From NCBI GenBank assembly GCA_018372435.1, contig JAHAJA010000001.1:426656-490655 (forward strand): 64,000 nt of DNA, written 5' to 3'. The notes beneath the pieces were generated by a model. It was not told the origin of the DNA. It did no database searches and worked only from the letters and a program-made list of their open reading frames with translations. The DNA is from Clostridiales bacterium (GTDB lineage Bacteria; Bacillota; Clostridia; Lachnospirales; Lachnospiraceae). Both the position numbers and the translations under genes were made by a program. Positions 35,295-43,602 of the stretch are shown here, piece by piece (position 1 is the first letter of the stretch; every line of letters begins with the position of its first letter).

Positions 35295-35341
35295 ACGGCA
35301 AAATACTTCTAGTTAAACTAGTTGTATTTTGCCGTTTTTAT
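35295..35341 (+). terminator. Terminator after the carboxyltransferase gene
   Basis: ACGGCAAAATAC (35295-35306) pairs with GTATTTTGCCGT (35324-35335) around a loop with its own CTAGTT/AACTAG pairing, and TTTTTA follows. Confidence 0.9.
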
Positions 35342-35704
35342 TTTTTACTAGATAATGTTTTGTTTTATCGAATATAACATACTAAAGTAATTTCTTATTT
35401 AAGATGTCATAAAAACAGTGAAATTTTAAAATAAGTTAGTAAATATATAGTGAAATAATTTAGAAGTTATAATAAAAATAAAATAGTTAATAAAAAATAA
35501 TAAAGAATTATACAAGAATTATACAAGTTGACAAGAAAGACAACAAGTTGCAATATAAAATTGTAAAGTATTTTATCTAAATGTCAAATATTAATAAATG
35601 GTCAATAACTAAAAGCAAAGTTTAAATTAGTATCTTTGACCTAAGGTAAAATACTAGAATAACTATATAGTAACGATTTATGGGGTTTTTGAAAGGAGAA
35701 GGTT
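35342..35704 (+). promoter_or_regulatory. AT-rich upstream region of the GH43 gene with motif shared with the GH5 gene
   Basis: This is a long AT-rich non-coding stretch. It contains a tandem repeat of AGAATTATACA near 35509-35532 and a TTGACA at 35528-35533 without a clear -10 box at 17 bases. Nearer the gene, AGGTAAAATA (35644-35653), AGTAAC (35669-35674) and ATTTATGGG (35676-35684) recur in the same order before the GH5 gene at 43503-43541. GAAAGGAGAAG is the Shine-Dalgarno for both. Confidence 0.55.
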
Positions 35705-38700
35705 ATGAGAAGGCAGGGATTTGTAAAACGGACACTAGCTTTGGTACTGACAGCAGCGCTAATAATACCACAAAGTTTATCATGGGGGATAAAACCAAGT
35801 GTGGCGAAAGCATCGAATGTAGAAGATGTAGGAGAAAAGACAGAATATGCAATGGCACCAGATTATATGTATAATTTTGAATCTGGAAGTATAAATTCTT
35901 CCATTGCTGACAGTGCTACAATCGTGGGAAGTGGAACAATTGTTACGGATGCGCAAAGAGGATTCGTATTTGATAACAATTCGTCAGGGTCCTCTTCATT
36001 AAGAACAGACTATTTATCTATGCCAAAAGTATTAGAAGGGGCTAAAGAAGGTTTTACCGTTAGTATGTATATTAAAAGTTCCTGCGGTGCAGAGCCATAC
36101 TGGAGTTCAGTTTTTAGTGCTTATAATGATAATCAAAATTATCCGCTTACACAATTAGGCTTCAATTTAATTGGTAGAGTGAATGCAGATGGCTATGTAG
36201 ATACAACAGATGGTTCAGATAATAATGTTCAAAGTTATAACCTAATGACAGATGGAAATTGGCATCAGGTAGCCTATGCAGTAAAAGCAGATGAGATTCG
36301 TGTGTACTGTGATGGGGTAGAAGTATCTAAGGTAATATTAGATGGTACGGCTGGTAAAAGCAGCGGAGTACTATTGAATTCTTTGTCACAGCTTACTAGC
36401 GTGAATATCGGCGGTAATTGCTTCTGGGAGGATAAAGACGTCAATGCTTATTATGATGATATTGCAATCTATCATTCTTTTCTAACAATAGAGCAACTTA
36501 AAGATAATTCAATAATACCTGAGTACCTATATACATTTGAAGAGGGAACGGTTTCAGGAAAAAGCGTTATGAATACTGGTGGAGTAATGGAGGAAGAGGA
36601 AGATGTTATTCCAACAATTCAGATAAAACAGGAAGAGTTAAATGCATTGTATTCAGAGATGTCTAAGACAAGAAACTCTGTACATGATCCGTCAATTGTT
36701 TTATCAACTGACCAGAATGGAGAAAATGTATACAGTGTATTTGGATCTCATATGGGAGTATCCAAGACATATGATTTGAAGAATTGGACATCTGTAACAT
36801 CTGAATCTGTGGAGAGCATATTATTTGGAGATACCCGTGGCAATGTAACATCTTATGAGAATGCATTCAGGCAGAATCGTTTGACAGGATCTACAACATT
36901 ATATGATGCTCAGAATAACCCTTATACAGTAGAGTTCGGATCATATGATATAGCAGAATGGATTTCAGATAATACAGTGAATGGTAATATGTGGGCACCC
37001 GATGTTGTATATAATAGCGAGCTTAGAAAATGGTGCATGTACCTAAGTTTAAATGGATCAAAATGGAACTCCGCTATTATTTTACTGACATCTGATGAAG
37101 AGTTTGGTCCGTACATATATGAAGCACCAATTATATTCTCTGGTTTTAGCACAAGTAATTCAAGTAAGTCCTTTAAAGATACGGATCTTGAAATTGCATT
37201 AGGGACAACTCTAGACGAATTGCCTCAAAAATACAACAAAGTTGGTGATGGTACTTGGGGAGAATATCTTCCACATGCGATTGACCCATGTGTATTCTAT
37301 GATGATAATGGGAAGTTATGGATGGCATATGGCTCGTGGTCAGGTGGAATATACATGATTGAACTAGATGAGAAAACAGGTTTAAGGGATTATTCTGTAC
37401 AGTATCCTAACATTGGAGAAGGAACAAAAGGTGCTACAAGTGATGCTTATTTTGGGACAAAAATAGCAGGGGGATATTATGTGTCTGGAGAGGGGGCATA
37501 TATTGAAAAGATAGGAGATTATTATTTCTTGTTTGTGTCTTATGGATTTTATTCGCCTGAGGGTGGTTATACGATGAGAATATTTCGCTCAGAAAATCCC
37601 GATGGACCATATGTAGACACAAGAGGAACAAGTGCAATATATAACAACTATGTACATAACTATGATGGAACCAATGATAATCGTGGTATGAAATTAATGG
37701 GTAATTACAAATGGAGCACTATGTCAAAAGGAGAAGTGGCACAAGGGCATAACTCGGCGTTTGTAGATACGGATGGAAAGGCATATGTTGTATACCATAC
37801 TAAGTTTGATGATGGTACAGCTGGTCATGAACTGAGAATACATCAGCTTTATCTTAATGATGAAGGCTGGATTGTGGCAGCACCTTATGAATATGCCGGA
37901 GAGACCATATCTCCAACAGGCTATAGCAAGACAGATATAGTTGGAAATTACGAAATGATAATCCATAAGTATAAGGTGGATTATGCTAATCTGGAGACAG
38001 TAAAATCTGTTTCTATAGAATTGTTAGAAGATGGCACGATTACCGGGGATTACAAAGGTACTTGGACTATGTCAGAAGATACGGCATATTGTAATTTGGA
38101 GATGAATGGGAAAAACTATAAAGGTGTATTTGCAAAGCAGGTAATAGATGGGACAAATGTAGAAACATTGTGCTTTACGGCTGTTAATGAAGATGGTCTT
38201 TCCATTTGGGGTTCAAAGTACCTTGCAGATGATGTGGCAGTGGCTTGTAATGCGCAGCAGATTAGCGTACCGCTTGGTGCATTTAGTGATTTTACGCTCC
38301 CATCAAAAGGAAGTTACCAAACAAAAATTAGATGGGAATCCAGTAATGAAAATGTACTTTTAAATGATGGTACGGTGATTACACCAAAGGAAGATACCGA
38401 TGTTACATTGACAATGATTATATATAAGGGAGAGTATTACTACACTTGCGACTATACAATTAGGATATATGCAGATCGTTCAGAAAGTGAGGAGGATTAC
38501 CTGATCGGATCTTATTTCAAGGACAATCCCAGGGATTTATCTACAGCACTTGATGGTAGTTTATATGTAAGAAATCCATTCTGTAATAAGACAAATGCAG
38601 GAGTGAATATTGCGAATGGAATATCCATTGAATTTGATGTTAAGAGAACAGGTGAGATTAACATGCTTGGTACGATCATAAGTATGTTTGGAGATAATGG

Positions 38701-41503
38701 AAGATTATTTTTTACTCCGGGTTCTTATCTGGGATATAATGCAGCAGGCAGTTATTTTGATGCTAATGTAAAAGATTTCAAGATGGTAAATGACTACATA
38801 GGAGATGCAGCTACAGTTAGAATTAATATTCATAAATCTGGTTTTAATGTAAGTGTAGATGGGGAAGAGGTTTATAATGAGGATATTTTAAACACTGAAA
38901 ACGGAAAAGGAACAATAACAAGTTATGAAAACATATTGTCATGGATATCAGGTTCCGCTGATAAAATATATTTTGGATATGGATCATGGTGGAATGCAGC
39001 AGGATATGATGAAGCAAATTGTACCATTAGTAATGTTAAGTGCTATGTAGAACCGGTAGGAGAATTCACTAGTGATTCCATATATGAAATGGATTATTCA
39101 GATATAACAGATGCTACCACGAGATGGCAATCAGAAGGTAATGTTACGATTAAGAATAATGAGCAGAACGGTAATTATGTAGAATTTACAGTGGCAGAGG
39201 CTAAGGCGGCATATAGCCAACTTCCTAAATATGCAAGACTAGGCGAGCAATATGTCGCAGAATGTGATGTGGCATTACAGACTGGAAATAAAGTTGGTAC
39301 AGAGATAGCAATTTTAGGAACAGATAAGAAATATATCAATGATTCCGTTAATGACGGTGTAGAGTCAGGATATATATTAAAACTAACTAAAACAAAGGCC
39401 AATACTTACAAGATCAATGATAAAGAAGTGATATCACTGCCAAATACATGGCTTCATGTGACCGCTGTAACATCTACTTCAAATTCCATAGCTGTAGTAA
39501 CCATTGCGGATGCAAGTACGACTTATTATGAAGGAGTCGTAGCTATTGATGGTAGTGGGACGTTAGATGGATATTATTTACGTAGCAGCGGCAGCGAAGA
39601 TACACTGTTGTTTGATAACATTAAAGTAAAGAATACTGGCACCCATTTTACTTTGGAAGAGGCAAAGTTATCAACATCGGATTCCATTACATCTTATGAG
39701 AATCCCTTTTATGGTAAGAAACTAGAGATGATAGATATCGCTTACACCATTAATTGGAATGATGATGCAGCTAAGAATGGTTGGGATGGCTTATTCGCTT
39801 TCTATAATACACAGAATTCAGGAAGAGTATCCTTTCAATCGCTTCCATATCTGTGTTTTAATGGAGGAGGAAAATGGATCGATATAAACAATCCGGACTT
39901 ATCAGGAGTTACGAATATTGCGGCAAGTTTAGAAAAAGGGAAAGATTATACATTCCGATATGTAATAACCAGAGATGATTTACAAATCTATTTAGATGAT
40001 ACGTTACTTACCTATGTGACCAACGGCGAGGCAACTTTTTCTGATATATTGGACTTTATTAGAACTTGTAATAAGCTAACTATTGGTGTAGGTAAAGGAG
40101 AGAGTGCCTATTGGTGGACTGAGAAATGTGTTTTGAAAAACATTGATATTAAGGATCATATTTGTAAGAAATATAAACCACAAACCATAAAGGAAGCAAC
40201 TTGTACAAAGGCTGGAATATATGGAAATTCCGTATATTCTTGTGGGAAAAGTAGTGTTACTACAATTGAGCCAATAGGCGAACATAGCTATGGAGCGTGG
40301 GTAATCATCAAACAGCCGACTTATACGAATGAAGGACGTAGAGAAAAAACATGTAGCAGATGTGGAGAAATCATTTCGGAAAGTATCCCTAAATTAACTT
40401 GGTCTAACGTGTCGGATAATAATAATGCGGTAGAAGAAGTTGATAAGGAACAGAAACAGACAATAGTAGTAAACTGTGAACAATCAGATTCAAAAGCAGA
40501 GGTAGTTATTTCAAAAGATAAAGTGGGAAATATATTGGAGGCACTAGCTACTATCTATATTTCGGATATTCAGCTTGCAGATCATATGGTGACAGTGGTG
40601 GTTAATGAAGAACTGGTAAAACAAATTAAGAAGGAAGTATCCAACATTACCGCATGGAGGATAATGATTAATGAAAAACTGATTGAAAGTGCTGCTAGTG
40701 TTATAAAGAAAGGAAATGGTACAAAACTCAAAGTAATCGTACCTACTAACCTAAATCTGGATAATCGGAGTATTATAATTAGTGGCAAGGCACTACAGGC
40801 TGCAAAACAAGTAAACGAGAATCTAGTAATTCAAGTAAAAGAGGGAAAGAATACAACCTATACAATAACAGTTCCAGAAGATGAATTAAAGAAAGCGGGG
40901 GAGAATTTAAAAGATCTTAATATAACTGTAGATACAGCAAAGGGGGATAAGAGCAAGGGGTTACTTACTTTTGGAGAAGAAGGGATTCTTTCCATACCTG
41001 TTAGTATTAAAATAAATATGAATAGTTTGCTTGAGCTAAACAAAAAAGATAGTATCTATATTTTTAAAAAGAATGAAGAGACACGCAAGATAGAGGAGGT
41101 ACCAAACAATAAGAAAAAATCAGGTGATACAGGGTATGTTACATTATCTACATTATCAGGAGGAAAATTCATTCTTACAACCAAAGCGTTAAATGATGTA
41201 ATTACTTTGACAGATAAGGTAACGATAGCTAGTACCAAAAAAACTGTCGCAGAAGGAAAGACGCTAAATCTCAAAGCAGTACTTCCTGTAGAGTTGGAAT
41301 TAGTCACAGAGTTTACAGCGACCGATCCATGTGGGAAAGAGGAAGCAAAAGTTACGTATACAGTAGATAATAAGAACATAGCAACTATATCGACAAATGG
41401 AAAACTGAAAGCCAAAAAAGCAGGTAAAGTAACTGTAAAAATTACAATATTATTAGAGAATAAGCAAAAGAGGGTAATAAAAGAGACAATAGTAGTAAAA
41501 TAA
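35705..41503 (+). CDS. Large secreted multidomain GH43 glycoside hydrolase
   Basis: This exported 1932-residue enzyme probably acts on arabinan or arabinoxylan. A signal peptide occupies about residues 1-36. A LamG/concanavalin-like domain (about 50-280) is followed by a GH43 five-bladed propeller (about 320-745) with the catalytic triad visible: Asp328 in HDPSI, Asp527 in IDPCVFYDD and Glu596 in GEGAYIEKIGDYYF. Next come an Ig-like domain (about 855-930), three further lectin-like beta domains (about 935-1480), a small CxxC-rich module (about 1485-1565; SYGAWVIIKQPTYTNEG, TCSRCGE), a helical/beta Ala-Lys-rich stretch and a final Big2-like domain ending KETIVVK. There is no dockerin, SLH or LPXTG anchor. 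Exact substrate unknown. Confidence 0.85.
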   Translation: MRRQGFVKRTLALVLTAALIIPQSLSWGIKPSVAKASNVEDVGEKTEYAMAPDYMYNFESGSINSSIADSATIVGSGTIVTDAQRGFVFDNNSSGSSSLRTDYLSMPKVLEGAKEGFTVSMYIKSSCGAEPYWSSVFSAYNDNQNYPLTQLGFNLIGRVNADGYVDTTDGSDNNVQSYNLMTDGNWHQVAYAVKADEIRVYCDGVEVSKVILDGTAGKSSGVLLNSLSQLTSVNIGGNCFWEDKDVNAYYDDIAIYHSFLTIEQLKDNSIIPEYLYTFEEGTVSGKSVMNTGGVMEEEEDVIPTIQIKQEELNALYSEMSKTRNSVHDPSIVLSTDQNGENVYSVFGSHMGVSKTYDLKNWTSVTSESVESILFGDTRGNVTSYENAFRQNRLTGSTTLYDAQNNPYTVEFGSYDIAEWISDNTVNGNMWAPDVVYNSELRKWCMYLSLNGSKWNSAIILLTSDEEFGPYIYEAPIIFSGFSTSNSSKSFKDTDLEIALGTTLDELPQKYNKVGDGTWGEYLPHAIDPCVFYDDNGKLWMAYGSWSGGIYMIELDEKTGLRDYSVQYPNIGEGTKGATSDAYFGTKIAGGYYVSGEGAYIEKIGDYYFLFVSYGFYSPEGGYTMRIFRSENPDGPYVDTRGTSAIYNNYVHNYDGTNDNRGMKLMGNYKWSTMSKGEVAQGHNSAFVDTDGKAYVVYHTKFDDGTAGHELRIHQLYLNDEGWIVAAPYEYAGETISPTGYSKTDIVGNYEMIIHKYKVDYANLETVKSVSIELLEDGTITGDYKGTWTMSEDTAYCNLEMNGKNYKGVFAKQVIDGTNVETLCFTAVNEDGLSIWGSKYLADDVAVACNAQQISVPLGAFSDFTLPSKGSYQTKIRWESSNENVLLNDGTVITPKEDTDVTLTMIIYKGEYYYTCDYTIRIYADRSESEEDYLIGSYFKDNPRDLSTALDGSLYVRNPFCNKTNAGVNIANGISIEFDVKRTGEINMLGTIISMFGDNGRLFFTPGSYLGYNAAGSYFDANVKDFKMVNDYIGDAATVRINIHKSGFNVSVDGEEVYNEDILNTENGKGTITSYENILSWISGSADKIYFGYGSWWNAAGYDEANCTISNVKCYVEPVGEFTSDSIYEMDYSDITDATTRWQSEGNVTIKNNEQNGNYVEFTVAEAKAAYSQLPKYARLGEQYVAECDVALQTGNKVGTEIAILGTDKKYINDSVNDGVESGYILKLTKTKANTYKINDKEVISLPNTWLHVTAVTSTSNSIAVVTIADASTTYYEGVVAIDGSGTLDGYYLRSSGSEDTLLFDNIKVKNTGTHFTLEEAKLSTSDSITSYENPFYGKKLEMIDIAYTINWNDDAAKNGWDGLFAFYNTQNSGRVSFQSLPYLCFNGGGKWIDINNPDLSGVTNIAASLEKGKDYTFRYVITRDDLQIYLDDTLLTYVTNGEATFSDILDFIRTCNKLTIGVGKGESAYWWTEKCVLKNIDIKDHICKKYKPQTIKEATCTKAGIYGNSVYSCGKSSVTTIEPIGEHSYGAWVIIKQPTYTNEGRREKTCSRCGEIISESIPKLTWSNVSDNNNAVEEVDKEQKQTIVVNCEQSDSKAEVVISKDKVGNILEALATIYISDIQLADHMVTVVVNEELVKQIKKEVSNITAWRIMINEKLIESAASVIKKGNGTKLKVIVPTNLNLDNRSIIISGKALQAAKQVNENLVIQVKEGKNTTYTITVPEDELKKAGENLKDLNITVDTAKGDKSKGLLTFGEEGILSIPVSIKINMNSLLELNKKDSIYIFKKNEETRKIEEVPNNKKKSGDTGYVTLSTLSGGKFILTTKALNDVITLTDKVTIASTKKTVAEGKTLNLKAVLPVELELVTEFTATDPCGKEEAKVTYTVDNKNIATISTNGKLKAKKAGKVTVKITILLENKQKRVIKETIVVK

Positions 41504-41550
41504 AGAAATTTAATCTTAGAGTTAATTATAAGAACGTTAAGAATAAAGAA

Positions 41551-41609
41551 CAACTTTTCTAAACTGTGTGCCGTTACATATGGCACACAGTTACTAAAGT
41601 TGTTTTTTT
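41551..41609 (+). terminator. Terminator after the GH43 gene
   Basis: Nested stems CAACTTT (41551-41557)/AAAGTTG (41596-41602) and AACTGTGTGCC (41562-41572)/GGCACACAGTT (41582-41592) are followed by seven T. Confidence 0.92.
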
Positions 41610-41752
41610 CTGTTGCATTTGGTTTTTACCTTTCAATCTATAAAACGAGATGTTATAATAACTACACAGAGGAATGAAGAGACAAAAGTGTAATATGGGT
41701 GCTTATTAAGGTTAGAGACGGAATTGTTATTTCGTTTAATTGGAGGTTAACA

Positions 41753-42766
41753 ATGATTACGATTACAGCATGCATGATAGTTAAGAATGAAGAAGCAGTA
41801 CTTAAAAGATGTCTAGATAGTTTGAAAAACCTTGTGGATGAGATCGTAATAGTTGATACAGGGTCTACGGACCTGACGAAAGAAATTGCGAAGACATATA
41901 CAGATAAGGTCTATGATTTCACGTGGGTACATGATTTTGCAGCAGCTAGAAATTATTCCTTTTCAAAAGCAACCATGGATTATATCTATGTGGCAGATGC
42001 CGACGAAGAAATTGATAAGGATAATCAAGAGAAATTCAGAATGTTAAAGGAGGCTATGCTTCCAGAGATAGAAATCGTACAGATGTATTATACAAATCAA
42101 TTACAATATGGTACTACATATAACTACGATAAAGAATATAGACCGAAACTTTACAGAAGACTTCGAGAGTTTATGTGGCAAGATCCCATTCATGAAACGG
42201 TAACCTTGGATCCGATTATATATGATAGCGATATAGAGATCATCCATCGACCAACCATGTCACATGCAAAACGAGATTTTAATAATTTCTATGTTGTATT
42301 GAATAAAGGCGAACGATTATCTCCAAAACTAATTCATATGTTTGCGAAAGAATTGTTTATTGCGGGAGAAGACGATGACTTCATAAAGGCAGGAGAGTAC
42401 TTTGATGAATGGCAGAAAGATGTAACAAGAACTCCAGAGGAATATGGCTATATACAGTGTGTTTTAGCAAAATACGCAAGATTACAAGGAAATCTAGAAT
42501 TATTAATGAAGGTTGCGCTTAAGAACATAGCCTCTAAGGCGAGTGCAGAAGTTTGTTATGAATTAGGAGAACATTATTTTGATTTACAAGATTATGAAGA
42601 AGCGCTTATCTGGTATTATAACGCGGCATATGAGACGGAATGTCAATTGAATATACATTATGGGGGCGATTATCCATTGATGAAACTAGCAGATTGTTAC
42701 CGTGAGCTTGGCGATGTAGAGCAGACAAGAGCTTATGAAGAATTAGCTAGGAATTGGAGTATTTAA
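41753..42766 (+). CDS. Family 2 glycosyltransferase with C-terminal helical (TPR-like) repeats
   Basis: This cytoplasmic GT-A enzyme of 337 residues begins MITITACMIVKNEEAVLKRC. It has IVIVDTGSTDLTKEI, an AAARNYSF segment and the metal-binding DADEE in YIYVADADEEIDK. The acceptor region reads YRPKLYRRLREFMWQDPIHE. The C-terminal third (about residues 210-335) consists of paired helices resembling TPR repeats (AEVCYELGEHYFDLQDYEEA). This architecture recurs in clostridial glycosyltransferases that modify proteins or small peptides, but the acceptor here is unknown. GGAGG selects ATG 41753; the longer ORF from 41699 has no Shine-Dalgarno. Confidence 0.85.
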   Translation: MITITACMIVKNEEAVLKRCLDSLKNLVDEIVIVDTGSTDLTKEIAKTYTDKVYDFTWVHDFAAARNYSFSKATMDYIYVADADEEIDKDNQEKFRMLKEAMLPEIEIVQMYYTNQLQYGTTYNYDKEYRPKLYRRLREFMWQDPIHETVTLDPIIYDSDIEIIHRPTMSHAKRDFNNFYVVLNKGERLSPKLIHMFAKELFIAGEDDDFIKAGEYFDEWQKDVTRTPEEYGYIQCVLAKYARLQGNLELLMKVALKNIASKASAEVCYELGEHYFDLQDYEEALIWYYNAAYETECQLNIHYGGDYPLMKLADCYRELGDVEQTRAYEELARNWSI

Positions 42767-42857
42767 GAGAATTCTAAAGATACTTTTTAACTGGAGAGTT
42801 GCAAGAGTTTTGCAATTGACTAAGAATCTCCACATTGGAAAGAAAGGGGTTATTACT

Positions 42858-43310
42858 ATGATATATCTTTCACTAGCAGGAATCATATTTGTAGCGGAAA
42901 TATTTATTAAGAATTATATTGAAAAGAATAAGAAGATGAATGAGGAAGAAGAAATCCTAGGTGGCAAGATTACATTGACAAGATATCATAACAAAGGTGC
43001 GATGCTTAATTTTATGGAGAAGAATACGAAACTTGTAATATTTATATCCGGTATTTTATTAGGTAGTCTACTTCTCCTTTTTGGTATGGTAATACCTAAG
43101 AAGGGGAACAAAGTATTGAAGTTAGCATTAGCTTTATTAGTTGGTGGTGCAGCCAGCAACGTGTTCGACCGTGTTCACCGTGGGTATGTTGTTGATTATT
43201 TTTCATTCAAATGGTTGAAAAATGTTGTATTTAATATAGCAGATATATTTATAATAGTAGGAAGCATTCTTACTGCGATCTGCATGTTTTTTAGAAAAGA
43301 AAAGGTCTAA
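42858..43310 (+). CDS. lspA: Signal peptidase II (LspA) homologue
   Basis: LspA removes the signal peptide from prolipoproteins in the membrane. This 150-residue protein has four predicted membrane helices, the YHNKGAMLNF loop (equivalent to N-x-GA), and both catalytic aspartates in SNVFDRVHRGYVVDYFSF and FNIADIFIIVGS. The first helix has AEIFIKNYIE where most LspA have D-x-x-x-K. ATG 42858 follows AAAGGGG (42843-42849); the longer ORF includes that site. It is divergent and may be an accessory copy rather than the main housekeeping enzyme. Confidence 0.85.
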   Translation: MIYLSLAGIIFVAEIFIKNYIEKNKKMNEEEEILGGKITLTRYHNKGAMLNFMEKNTKLVIFISGILLGSLLLLFGMVIPKKGNKVLKLALALLVGGAASNVFDRVHRGYVVDYFSFKWLKNVVFNIADIFIIVGSILTAICMFFRKEKV

Positions 43311-43344
43311 AATTGTAAAAAATCAATAAGAACATATGATTACA

Positions 43345-43387
43345 AGCTATTATATTAGTGAGATACATGATATAATGGCTTTTTTTA
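43345..43387 (+). terminator. Terminator after lspA
   Basis: AGCTATTATAT (43345-43355) pairs with ATATAATGGCT (43370-43380), one G-T wobble, followed by seven T. Confidence 0.8.
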
Positions 43388-43502
43388 TGTAAATAAACCC
43401 ATAAAAAACATAAAATGTATAAAAAATAGGGTAAAATATAACTTGTTTGTTATGTATATTGCATAAAAACATTATTGTATAATAAGTATGGTTATTACTC
43501 TG

Positions 43503-43541
43503 AGGTAAAATATACGAAAAGTAGTAACAATAATTTATGGG
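43503..43541 (+). promoter_or_regulatory. Motif upstream of GH5 shared with the GH43 gene
   Basis: AGGTAAAATA (43503-43512), AGTAAC (43523-43528) and ATTTATGGG (43533-43541) repeat, with identical bases and order, the motif before the GH43 gene. The inner spacing differs (10 versus 15 bases between the first two blocks). It is a possible common activator or RNA-level site for carbohydrate-active enzymes. Confidence 0.5.
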
Positions 43542-43602
43542 ATACTAGAGGTTATAGTTCAAGCATATCTCTAGGTTTATGAAAGGAGAAGATTACTTAG
43601 TT

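Noticed and set aside
35500..35540. CRISPR-like or satellite repeat in the tandem AGAATTATACA copies
   Set aside because: Only two short adjacent copies in very AT-rich DNA; no spacer-repeat pattern.
35680..35874. 64-codon plus-strand ORF at the start of the GH43 gene
   Set aside because: It is in another frame and overlaps the clear signal peptide of the GH43 protein, whose ribosome site and family features decide the frame.
41056..41586. 176-codon minus-strand ORF opposite the end of the GH43 gene
   Set aside because: It overlaps the terminator hairpin and the coding Ig-like tail. Its Phe/Val/Ser-rich composition is typical of a shadow of Lys/Asn/Thr-rich coding DNA.
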